From positions 1 to 6,730 of the forward strand of contig URJD01000102.1 in assembly GCA_900548075.1 (NCBI GenBank): DNA of 6,730 bases, written 5' to 3'. A program made the position numbers and the translations under genes. Source of the DNA: an uncultured Collinsella sp. (GTDB lineage Bacteria > Actinomycetota > Coriobacteriia > Coriobacteriales > Coriobacteriaceae). Of this stretch, positions 1 to 5,845 are shown one piece after another; position 1 is the first letter of the stretch, and each line of letters starts with the position of its first letter. A model generated the notes under the pieces. That model was not told the origin of the DNA, made no database searches, and worked only from the letters and a program-made list of their open reading frames with translations.

Positions 1-1642
1 TATCGACGAGCATGTCCTCGCTCTGCTCCGATTGCACTACCGCCGATTCCGCCTGTACTGCGTTGTGCTCGAGCAGCGCGCGGAGATAGGCGTCTGCGGC
101 GGGCGCGAGTTCGTTCGTGGCGTCAGCGGGCGTAGCAGCTGCGAACGCGGGCGTCGGCGCGAGAAGCGGTGCCACGACACCAAACTGTTCGGTGGATATG
201 GTCGGCTCGTCGGACTCGTCCTGCCCTGCAGCCGCCGCGACCGCCTCGACCGTCGCGTCGGCTACGGGCTCGGCTTCCGGTTGCCCTGAGTCCGCTGCCT
301 CGGCTTCTGCGGACGCGCCGTCCTCGCGTTCCTCGTTGATCAAAAGCGCTTCGCGCGTTTGTGCGGCAGCGCTCCGAATGTGCCCCAGCTGGCTCAAATC
401 GATATCGATCTTGACGGGCTGGTGTGCGGCGTCCCACGAAAGCCATGCCACAATCTCGTCATCGATAATCTTGGCCAGATATTTGGGGACCTTTTCTTCC
501 TTCAGGGGATGGGCAGGGTCCAGGGCCAGGCGCAGGCGTTGGTCGCAGGCGCGCATCATCTCGCCAAGTTTGCTGCTCTTTTGTCTGCTGCCGTGAATCC
601 GCATGCATTCCCAAAAACCGTTTTGGCAACGGTAGATATGGATGGGGTCCAGACGGTATTCGCAGTCCTCGTGGCGCTCGGGCGCAAAGAATACGGCCGA
701 GGCAAACATGGTGTAGGGCATGGCCGTCTCCTCCCCAAATAAACTTGCCACGATGCCGGTCTTTCGGTGCGTGTCATAGTAGCGCGCCATGCGGACATAC
801 ACGGCGCATGCCACGTGGCGCAGATCGCGGTGGTGGCTGCGGTCGAGCCGCGAGCTACTTAGGTTGTACGTGGAGAGGGCGTTGATGGCGGCCATGAGTC
901 GCTCCTCGCGCACCTCATCGGGCGGAAGGGGGAGCGTGGGCTCGGAGGTTTTGCGACGCTTAGGGGTCTGGCCGGACGGTGCCGGTGGCGGTACAAGGTC
1001 TCGTGCCGCGCGCCGCAGTTCGATAAGGGCGTTATCGAACATGACGGTTTTAGAGTCGCGAAGCAGCTTGGGGTCGAGCCCGTGGAACACGGCGTAATCT
1101 TGCAGCCACACGCGCGCAAACCGGTCGATGCCGGGCTCGAAGGCGCGATAGACATCCCAAAAAGCCTTGATCTTGTTAAAACCATCGAGTGGATTATCTA
1201 CGCCAATGCCGCAAATCAGCTCATAGAGATACAGAAAGGCAAAGGACGTAGACGTTTCCTCGACGGTTCCGTGGCGCACTTGGGCACGCCAGGTAAAGTA
1301 GCCGCGCAGCTGCCGGTCGCTCATGGCGTTGTAGGTGGGAAAGTACGACTTAAAGGTGCCGTTGTAGGGACAGTCGTCCTCAAAGTCGGCCATCAGCAGG
1401 CCCTGGCGGTAAAAAAGCTCGGCTTCCGAAAGCCAGCGACCTGCGCCGCCTTTGGGGTCATCCTGCCAGCGCGATATCTCGCGCATTTTACGGTACTGGT
1501 CGGGGAGGAAATTCTGCATCTGTCGGCCGGTTTTGAGAATCGGCTCGTCTGCGTAGATTTCGTTTGAGAAGCGGGCGGACTGATGGGTCCGGGCCTCGGC
1601 CATAATGCGCTCGATGAGCATCTTGATGTCCTGGTCGGCCAC
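1..1642 (-). CDS. TerB-N/TerB-C domain protein, C-terminus outside window
   Basis: The gene reads open from a GTG at 1642 to the window edge (547 residues, no stop), so it is cut at its 3' end. The GTG is chosen because AGGAGG lies just upstream; the in-frame ATG at 1621 has no such site. Residues about 85-215 match the TerB-N domain as I know it: the segment at 100-124 has YFPTYNAMSDRQLRGYFTWR followed by a vR.G motif, then FLYLYELICGIG at 137-147. Residues about 375-440 (LDPAHPL...VPKYLAKIID) look like the start of a TerB-C region, followed by an Ala/Glu/Asp-rich low-complexity stretch at about 438-515. No central TerB domain is obvious. There is no signal peptide, so it should be cytoplasmic. 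TerB-N/TerB-C proteins are linked by comparative genomics to tellurium-resistance-type stress systems, often beside ATPases or helicases. The biochemical role is unknown. Confidence 0.85.
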   Translation of the reverse strand, partial: MADQDIKMLIERIMAEARTHQSARFSNEIYADEPILKTGRQMQNFLPDQYRKMREISRWQDDPKGGAGRWLSEAELFYRQGLLMADFEDDCPYNGTFKSYFPTYNAMSDRQLRGYFTWRAQVRHGTVEETSTSFAFLYLYELICGIGVDNPLDGFNKIKAFWDVYRAFEPGIDRFARVWLQDYAVFHGLDPKLLRDSKTVMFDNALIELRRAARDLVPPPAPSGQTPKRRKTSEPTLPLPPDEVREERLMAAINALSTYNLSSSRLDRSHHRDLRHVACAVYVRMARYYDTHRKTGIVASLFGEETAMPYTMFASAVFFAPERHEDCEYRLDPIHIYRCQNGFWECMRIHGSRQKSSKLGEMMRACDQRLRLALDPAHPLKEEKVPKYLAKIIDDEIVAWLSWDAAHQPVKIDIDLSQLGHIRSAAAQTREALLINEEREDGASAEAEAADSGQPEAEPVADATVEAVAAAAGQDESDEPTISTEQFGVVAPLLAPTPAFAAATPADATNELAPAADAYLRALLEHNAVQAESAVVQSEQSEDMLVD

Positions 1643-1651
1643 CGCTCCTCC

Positions 1652-1722
1652 TCTCGAACGCAGCTACGGTGACCTCATATCATAGCACAGCATCAAACAG
1701 ATGTTCGAGATACCGCTGCGTT
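1652..1722. repeat. Two crossed 8-bp inverted repeats around the TerB-N promoter
   Basis: TCTCGAAC at 1652-1659 is the exact inverse of GTTCGAGA at 1703-1710. AACGCAGC at 1657-1664 is the exact inverse of GCTGCGTT at 1715-1722. The two left arms share three bases, so the pairs are crossed and cannot both form in one RNA hairpin. They bracket the candidate -10 box, and the left arms abut the ribosome binding site. They could be regulator half-sites, alternative RNA folds in read-through transcripts from the DUF554 gene, or chance. Confidence 0.35.
1679..1687 (-). promoter_or_regulatory. Extended -10 promoter for the TerB-N gene
   Basis: Read on the minus strand the site is TGCTATGAT: a TG-N extension followed by TATGAT, five of six bases of the -10 consensus. 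The -35 position (CGAACA at 17 bases) is poor, which fits an extended -10 promoter. Transcription would begin near 1672, giving a leader of about 30 bases that ends in the GAGAGGAGGAG ribosome binding site of the GTG at 1642. No experimental support. Confidence 0.4.
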
Positions 1723-1729
1723 GATAGAT

Positions 1730-2446
1730 TTAGAACAGGAGGGCGTAGATGACGGCGATGACGACGGAGGGAAGCATATTGGCCGTGCGGAAGGTCTGAG
1801 GACGGATGAGGTTGACGCCGACGCAGAAGATGAGCATAGACCCCACGAGCGATAGACTGTCGAGGGCGGCGGTGGTCATGATGGGGGAGAGCGCGCCGGC
1901 AAACAGCGTAATCGTTCCTTGGAACACGGCGACGGGCAGGGCGGAGAAGATGCAGCCGCGGCCAAGCGAGGCCGTCATGGTGCAGACGATGATGCAGTCC
2001 AGTGCGCCCTTGAGGGCAAGCGTTGACCAGTCGCCGAGCAGGCCGTCCTGGATCGATCCCACAATGGCCATGGCGCCGATGCACACGGTGAGTGAAGTCG
2101 AGACAAAAGCGTTGGTGAACTCGTTATCGCCTTCACTGCCAGTCTTGCGCTTGAGCCATTCGCCAAGGTTCTCGATGGCGGCCTCCAAGTTGATGGCCTC
2201 GCCGATGAGCGAACCGAGCGCAAATGAGACGATGAGCATGGTGGTACCGGTGGTCGCTAGCACCTTTCCATCGATGATGAGCATCTTTTGCATGGTGCCG
2301 CCCAGGCCGATAAACAGGACGCACAGCCCCGATGCTTTCATGAGCGTGTCTTGGATGCGCGGTGTAATGAAGCGGCCGCCCGCTAATCCCAAAAGACCGC
2401 CCGCAACTAAAAGCGCAACGTTGATGATTGTTCCCAAGCCCGGCAT
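1730..2446 (-). CDS. DUF554 family membrane protein (YdfK/YqgA-like)
   Basis: A 238-residue integral membrane protein of the DUF554 family, which includes B. subtilis YdfK and E. coli YqgA; the transported substrate, if any, is not established. Visible family features are the start MPGLGTIINVALLVAGGLLG, the GSLIGEAINLEAAIENLG block at 78-95 and the TSLTVCIGAMAIVGSIQDGL block at 117-136. ALPVAVFQGTIT at 169-180 also fits. About seven hydrophobic stretches run through the protein, and length is typical. I start at the ATG at 2446, preceded by AGGAGGGCTC. An in-frame ATG at 2515 would add 23 hydrophilic residues unlike the family and has no good binding site. The gene lies 49 bases (counting from 2515) or 118 bases (from 2446) downstream of the surface operon and may be read from it or from its own promoter. 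Confidence 0.93.
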   Translation of the reverse strand: MPGLGTIINVALLVAGGLLGLAGGRFITPRIQDTLMKASGLCVLFIGLGGTMQKMLIIDGKVLATTGTTMLIVSFALGSLIGEAINLEAAIENLGEWLKRKTGSEGDNEFTNAFVSTSLTVCIGAMAIVGSIQDGLLGDWSTLALKGALDCIIVCTMTASLGRGCIFSALPVAVFQGTITLFAGALSPIMTTAALDSLSLVGSMLIFCVGVNLIRPQTFRTANMLPSVVIAVIYALLF

Positions 2447-2463
2447 GAGCCCTCCTGTATTGA

Positions 2464-2479
2464 TGCCAACGTGGCAATC
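2464..2479 (-). promoter_or_regulatory. Small hairpin in the DUF554 leader
   Basis: TGCCA at 2464-2468 and TGGCA at 2472-2476 are perfect inverse repeats around a three-base loop, and the stem extends by A-T and G-C pairs past one unpaired A. The hairpin would lie about 8 bases 5' of the AGGAGG ribosome binding site of the ATG at 2446. It is small and may have no function, but it also argues that 2447-2515 is leader rather than coding sequence. Confidence 0.2.
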
Positions 2480-2515
2480 GTAGCAGAACGAAATGCGAGG
2501 CACATCGCGACTCAT

Positions 2516-2541
2516 CTAATACGTTATATAAGTGGTATTAG
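2516..2541. promoter_or_regulatory. Perfect 7-bp dyad, candidate operator upstream of DUF554
   Basis: CTAATAC at 2516-2522 and GTATTAG at 2535-2541 are perfect inverse repeats separated by 12 AT-rich bases that contain TATATAA, a possible -10 core on the minus strand. The site is much more AT-rich than its surroundings. Half-sites centred 19 bases apart suit a dimeric regulator. There is no T-tract after it on either strand, so it is not a usual terminator. No good -35 box is visible. Confidence 0.4.
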
Positions 2542-2542
2542 G

Positions 2543-2558
2543 AATGATGCGCAGCATT
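2543..2558. promoter_or_regulatory. 16-bp near-palindrome between the surface operon and DUF554
   Basis: AATGATGCGCAGCATT reads as an inverted repeat with a single mismatched pair (2547 with 2554) and no loop. It lies one base from the 2516-2541 dyad and 7 bases after the stop codon of the 476-residue gene. Two symmetric elements in a 49-base gap suggest a regulatory region, though the palindrome alone could be chance. Confidence 0.25.
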
Positions 2559-2564
2559 TAAGCC

Positions 2565-3995
2565 TCAGGTGGTTGTCGGGACATAGGGATAGTAGTCAAA
2601 GCGCAGTGTCATAAGCCGCTGTGGGGATTCAATAGCCGCGGCGATGATATTGGCATCGCGGGCACGATCAAACCCTTCGAGTTCGATCTGATACGAGACG
2701 TCTTGCATAATGTCCAGACGTCGCCAGGCTAGGAGTGTGTCGCCATCGAATTCCAAGGTCTTGCCTCCATCTGGAGCAACGGCGTATAGACGCAGCTTGG
2801 CGGTGGTTGCAGGGTCGACAACCGTGACCTTTTTAATTTCGTTTCGAGTATTCTTGGCGCCCAACAAGGTGAGCAGTGTTGGGGCCACGACCTCGCCCGA
2901 TGGCAAAAAGACGACTTCGATGGATTCGGGAAATGCGATGATGGCCGACTTGCGGACGGGCTGATTGGCAGCGGCAACTTCGATGTTCGCAGCGTCGATG
3001 ACCTCTGTGTGGTCGAGCGCGGCAAGCACGCAGCAGTTACCTTCATCGATCTCTTGAGGATCAGCAAGCCCCAGACTGTCTGCGAGCTCGGGATCGTTTG
3101 GATCGTTAGCGGGCTCATTCGGTGCTTCGAGAGAAGCTGGGATGCTGTTTGTCGGCGACGGCGTGTCGCCCGCACCTGCTTCTTTGTCCGCGCTCTCTTC
3201 TTGTATGGTTGCGTTGATGGGTTCGTCGTTTGAGGGGAGCGTCTTGGCGTCAAGCGCGGAGGGAAGAATTCCGATGGCTCCGGATCCGTTCCACTCCATT
3301 TCGAGAAGCGCCGGGTCGGCAAGAATGCGTTGCCTGCTTTGCGCGTGGGCATCGATTTCAATAGGGCCTGCCTCTATCCCTCGTGTAAGGCTGAGTGATC
3401 CGGCTGGCTTCTCGAAATGAGCGTCTGTGTCTTTGGCGCTGACGGCGTAGAACAGCAGGGACGCTTCTCCCGCCGCGATGGCATCGGTGTCGGCTTTGGT
3501 CAGTCGCAACGATGTCGTGAATGAGAGGGTGGGCTGCGTGCCGTCTGCATTCGCGGCGGCGCAGCCCAGACATATACCGCCTCCTTTCTCAAAAAACGTA
3601 CCGTCGAAGGCGACCTTCGCTCCGTTCGCCGAGTCATCGACCGAAGCGATGTCGATGCGCATCTCTAAATTGCATGGATCGCCATCCGCATCGAGCACAA
3701 CCGAGCGCCACGTGCAGACGGCGCACCCCGCCTGGGAGCCGTTTGCCTTGTTCGAACGATTGATATCCACGACTATCGAGCCGTCCGTATTACGACGAAG
3801 GCATCCCGAGGTTGAGATCGCGGCCTGTGCGATCGAAAAACGCTCGCACGCAATGGTGCTCAACGGATTTGGGGCGGAACTTAGGGCTGCTGGTAAGGAG
3901 TCTGCCATGACGGGAGTCGCCCAAGCGGCGACAGGCGTTCCGGTTGCGAGCGCGCCGCAAAGTGCGACGACGGGCAAAAGGTTCTTCGATGCCAT
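2565..3995 (-). CDS. Secreted cysteine-rich two-domain surface protein, function unknown
   Basis: A 476-residue protein. Its start at 3995 follows AAGGAG by five to six bases. Residues 1-31 form a signal peptide (basic K4, hydrophobic core, cleavage likely near A27 or A31). Residues about 50-205 form a beta-rich domain holding seven cysteines (50, 65, 91, 94, 108, 142, 145), including CAVC and CLGC pairs. Residues about 245-318 are an acidic, Pro/Asn/Ser-rich linker, followed by CC at 321-322. Residues about 345-476 form a second beta-rich domain whose IIAFPESIEVVFLPSGEVVA region resembles the core of the neighbouring 199-residue secreted protein. There is no LPxTG-like motif and no C-terminal membrane segment, so it must be released or held by a partner. 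It is the last gene of the operon, 18 bases after the LAQTG gene. I do not recognise a named family. Confidence 0.85.
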   Translation of the reverse strand: MASKNLLPVVALCGALATGTPVAAWATPVMADSLPAALSSAPNPLSTIACERFSIAQAAISTSGCLRRNTDGSIVVDINRSNKANGSQAGCAVCTWRSVVLDADGDPCNLEMRIDIASVDDSANGAKVAFDGTFFEKGGGICLGCAAANADGTQPTLSFTTSLRLTKADTDAIAAGEASLLFYAVSAKDTDAHFEKPAGSLSLTRGIEAGPIEIDAHAQSRQRILADPALLEMEWNGSGAIGILPSALDAKTLPSNDEPINATIQEESADKEAGAGDTPSPTNSIPASLEAPNEPANDPNDPELADSLGLADPQEIDEGNCCVLAALDHTEVIDAANIEVAAANQPVRKSAIIAFPESIEVVFLPSGEVVAPTLLTLLGAKNTRNEIKKVTVVDPATTAKLRLYAVAPDGGKTLEFDGDTLLAWRRLDIMQDVSYQIELEGFDRARDANIIAAAIESPQRLMTLRFDYYPYVPTTT

Positions 3996-4013
3996 GGGGT
4001 CTCCTTAGCTAAT

Positions 4014-4295
4014 TTAGTGCGGCCTGTCCATGTTTTGTTTCTGGCTGCGTTTGATGTGCAGACCGAGGCCGGCGGTTCCCGCGCCTGCTGCTGTGGCGCC
4101 TGCTACCAAGAGCCATCGTCTGTCGCCTGTCTGCGCCAACGGTTCCTCGCGGTCGCCGCGGTCGAGCTCCGAGAGGTCGACCGTCACTTGCGTGGCGGCC
4201 TGCGCCTGTTCTTGCTGGGCAAAGGCCATGGCTGGCCCAAACGCTAGGATGCCGACGGCGGCGGCCAGGGCGATGGCCTTATGCCGTGTGCGCAC
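4014..4295 (-). CDS. Small LAQTG sortase-anchored surface protein
   Basis: A 93-residue precursor. Residues 1-26 are a signal peptide (RTRHK, then a hydrophobic core ending AMAFA before QQEQ). The exported part is only about 30 residues (27-57), ending in LAQTG at 53-57. A hydrophobic segment (about 61-80) and a basic tail (IKRSQKQ) complete a full sortase signal. LAxTG is the form associated with class E sortases of actinobacteria. With so little mature domain it probably serves as a wall anchor or docking peptide, much like the small LPxTG protein of Firmicutes Csc/WxL clusters (analogy only). I start at GTG 4295, which gives a normal signal peptide and a 17-base overlap with the preceding gene. 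A TTG at 4325 is in frame and would add ten residues, with GAAGG eight bases before it. Confidence 0.8.
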   Translation of the reverse strand: MRTRHKAIALAAAVGILAFGPAMAFAQQEQAQAATQVTVDLSELDRGDREEPLAQTGDRRWLLVAGATAAGAGTAGLGLHIKRSQKQNMDRPH

Positions 4296-4878
4296 CGGGC
4301 TCGACCGTCCAGGTGATCGTCGCAACCTGATCGCCTTCGCCGGTTACGCGGAAGATGTCGCGCGTGACGCGGGCGACGTTTCCGCTTGTCTTGAGCTTAA
4401 TTTTGTCCGTGCCGCCGGCAATGCCCTGGTAGCCCATGTCGAAGGCTGCATTCTTGGAAAGATCGAGGCCCGTCCCCTGCATTGCGGCGCTGGCGTTCTG
4501 GAGCGCGCCGTCGGGGCCGACCTTAAAGTCGATGGAGTTCTGCGCGGTTCCGGCCTTGGCGTCGGCGGCAATGGTCCAGGTGTTCATGGCGTCGATCTTC
4601 ATGTTGGTGACATGGATGCCGTAGGCCGAATGATTGTCGATGGTGGTCGCGTCTTCTGAGGGGCCCTGAAGCGTGCCGTCGGCCTTGGCGACGAAGGGAA
4701 TAACCGTCGGAACTTTGAACTCAACGTTGTCGATCTCGGTCCTGACCATTACCTTCGTGGTTCCGATGCGCCCGGCTGCCATAGCTGGCGTCGGGGCGGC
4801 GCCTATTGCGAGCGCGAGCGCGAGCCCTGTGCCCACGACGAGCGCTCTGACTCCGTTCATGTTCCTGGTGATGTCCAT
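4279..4878 (-). CDS. Secreted beta-sandwich surface protein, function unknown
   Basis: A 199-residue protein. Its ATG at 4878 follows AAAGGA by about seven bases; an ATG six codons later has poorer spacing. Residues 1-34 form a signal peptide (hydrophobic ALVVGTGLALALAIG, cleavage after PAMA). The mature part is rich in beta-forming residues, lacks cysteine, and contains FKVPTVIPFVAKADGTLQGP at 54-73, then DNHSAYGIHVTNMKID and WTI, ending in ITWTV at 188-192. The pattern of P-xx-I-F, D-G-T-L-x-x-P, N-x-S and V-x-x-M recalls the single-domain secreted beta-sandwich proteins found in Gram-positive surface clusters (camelysin-like or WxL-like, by impression). It has no LPxTG motif or membrane tail. 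Its stop lies inside the start of the LAQTG gene, so the two are probably translationally coupled and may work as a pair. Confidence 0.85.
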   Translation of the reverse strand: MDITRNMNGVRALVVGTGLALALAIGAAPTPAMAAGRIGTTKVMVRTEIDNVEFKVPTVIPFVAKADGTLQGPSEDATTIDNHSAYGIHVTNMKIDAMNTWTIAADAKAGTAQNSIDFKVGPDGALQNASAAMQGTGLDLSKNAAFDMGYQGIAGGTDKIKLKTSGNVARVTRDIFRVTGEGDQVATITWTVEPGAHTA

Positions 4879-4898
4879 GGTCGTTCCTTTCTATTCGC

Positions 4899-4915
4899 CG
4901 CGGGCCGTCCCCGCG
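4899..4915 (-). promoter_or_regulatory. GC hairpin just ahead of the 199-residue gene's ribosome binding site
   Basis: CGCGGG at 4899-4904 and CCCGCG at 4910-4915 are perfect inverse repeats around a five-base loop. In the transcript the stem ends a few bases before the AAAGGA ribosome binding site of the gene starting at 4878. No T-tract follows, so it is not an intrinsic terminator. It sits in the only sizeable gap (90 bases, 4879-4968) inside the operon and could protect the 5' end of a processed message encoding the three secreted proteins. Confidence 0.35.
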
Positions 4916-4968
4916 ATGATTGGACGAATGCTGGTGAATTGCGTGCGGTGCCGCGTCGGCCGAAAAAG

Positions 4969-5478
4969 CTAGTTCTCGGCTTGCTCAACCCGTACCTTGA
5001 CACGTGTCGGATTGCCGTGGCTGTCGAGGGTCTTGGCATCGAGTGCCTGAATCTCGATGTACGCCTCGCCTTCTTTGATGTCGCCGGCGGGGCACGTTTC
5101 GATTGTCTTGCCGGTCTCGACCACACCGGATTCGTACATGGTCTCGTCGTTTTGGATGACGCGGAATCGCTGGGGAAATTTATTGTCTTGGACGTTTTGC
5201 ACGTTGACGCGCAGCTTGCCGTCCTCCTGCAGCTGAGCGACCGGTGCGACCGAAATCGTCATCATGTTGTCACGGACGATGGCGTCGAGCTCATCTTGGA
5301 TTTCCTGACGCGTTTTGCCCTCGGCCGTCGTAACCGAAGCGCCCGCCTCGGGTACGGGCTGCGACTGCCAAGCGTATAGTCCTACGGCGACAAGGGCACA
5401 GACGATGGCCAAGCAGGCAACGATGAGCTTCTTGCGACGACCCAGGCCTGCAAAGTGGGGTGGCTTCTTCGCGCTCAT
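4969..5478 (-). CDS. Membrane-anchored extracellular protein, function unknown
   Basis: A 169-residue protein. A basic N-terminus (KK at 4-5, RRKK at 14-17) is followed by one membrane segment at about 18-37, with no clear cleavage site, so it is probably a signal anchor with the rest outside the cell. Residues 55-70 look helical. Residues about 73-166 look like a beta domain, with SVAPVAQLQEDGKLRVNVQN at 76-95, MYESGVVETGKTIE at 114-127 and HGNPTRVKVRVE at 154-165. The N-x-x-N, Y-x-S-G and G-K-x-I pattern is one I associate with extracellular beta-sandwich domains of Gram-positive surface clusters, without a firm family name. It has one exported cysteine (C129). The ATG at 5478 overlaps the stop of the upstream gene as ATGA and has AAGGA inside that gene. 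A longer open frame to 6087 exists but is a shadow. Confidence 0.85.
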   Translation of the reverse strand: MSAKKPPHFAGLGRRKKLIVACLAIVCALVAVGLYAWQSQPVPEAGASVTTAEGKTRQEIQDELDAIVRDNMMTISVAPVAQLQEDGKLRVNVQNVQDNKFPQRFRVIQNDETMYESGVVETGKTIETCPAGDIKEGEAYIEIQALDAKTLDSHGNPTRVKVRVEQAEN

Positions 5479-5771
5479 GCGGCATCCTTGGCGGTATAGA
5501 TGCGCGCAAAGGTGGACGGGTTCGCTCCAAAGAGCATGTGAAGCATCAGGCGGCGTGAGTAGACAAGCTCGTCGAAGTCGGGAGGGAGCCCGATGTCGTG
5601 GATATGCGCGATGCGGTGGGCGAGCGCCGAGAACGACTCGGGGTCGCAGATCACATCGGTGGTAACGTGGTAGACCGTCGTATCGGGGAATGCCTCTTCG
5701 TCGAAAGGCAGGAGATGGGGATCGTCGTCGACTTCGATGGCGATGCCGTACTGGGGCCAGTAATATGCCAT
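5475..5771 (-). CDS. 98-residue protein resembling a shortened DUF559/PD-(D/E)XK fold
   Basis: A 98-residue protein with no signal peptide, hence cytoplasmic. Its ATG at 5771 follows AGGGAGG by about six bases, and it opens the operon. Residues 4-17 (YWPQYGIAIEVDDD) resemble the strand carrying the E-x-D of DUF559-type nuclease folds common in Coriobacteriia (YWP...EYD). Residues 33-55 (VYHVT...DPESFSALAHRIA) resemble the closing strand and helix of those proteins, and the C-terminus (about 66-83) is helical. The usual aspartate before YWP and the middle of the domain are missing, so nuclease activity is unlikely. This match is from memory of family patterns and is uncertain. The ATGA overlap with the membrane protein gene implies coupled, roughly equal translation. 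Pairing a cytoplasmic protein with surface proteins is unusual and may mean regulation or assembly. Confidence 0.8.
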   Translation of the reverse strand: MAYYWPQYGIAIEVDDDPHLLPFDEEAFPDTTVYHVTTDVICDPESFSALAHRIAHIHDIGLPPDFDELVYSRRLMLHMLFGANPSTFARIYTAKDAA

Positions 5772-5792
5772 GGGAACCTCCCTGCTTCTGGG

Positions 5793-5816
5793 GCCAAAAC
5801 TTCTGTCGGTTTTGGC
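5793..5816. promoter_or_regulatory. Perfect 8-bp hairpin in the leader of the surface operon
   Basis: GCCAAAAC at 5793-5800 and GTTTTGGC at 5809-5816 are perfect inverse repeats around an eight-base loop; a G-U pair can extend the stem in plus-strand RNA. It lies 21 bases before the start codon at 5771, close to the AGGGAGG ribosome binding site. It is either a DNA operator or an RNA stem in the leader. No T-tract follows directly. Confidence 0.45.
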
Positions 5817-5845
5817 TGTCGATGCCGACCGTATCAGCCGTTACT

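Noticed and set aside
1082..1567. 161-residue plus-strand open frame
   Set aside because: It is antisense to the TerB-N domain, the best-supported part of that gene.
1806..2483. 225-residue plus-strand open frame
   Set aside because: It is antisense to the DUF554 gene, which has strong family motifs and membrane segments.
2447..2515. N-terminal extension of the DUF554 protein to the ATG at 2515
   Set aside because: The added 23 residues are hydrophilic and unlike the family start, while the ATG at 2446 has AGGAGG at good spacing.
2729..3361. 210-residue minus-strand open frame
   Set aside because: It is a shifted-frame shadow of the 476-residue secreted protein with Arg/Ser/Pro-rich noise composition.
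4005..4012. TTAGCTAA palindrome, also present at 6097-6104
   Set aside because: Both copies merge into purine-rich ribosome binding sites, and an 8-base palindrome twice in 6.7 kb is not strong evidence of an operator.
4030..4659. 209-residue plus-strand open frame
   Set aside because: It is antisense to two genes with clear signal peptides and a sortase signal.
4959..4980. Possible terminator at the end of the 169-residue gene
   Set aside because: The stem is only five pairs with a 12-base loop, overlaps the stop codon, and its T-run is in the loop, not after the stem.
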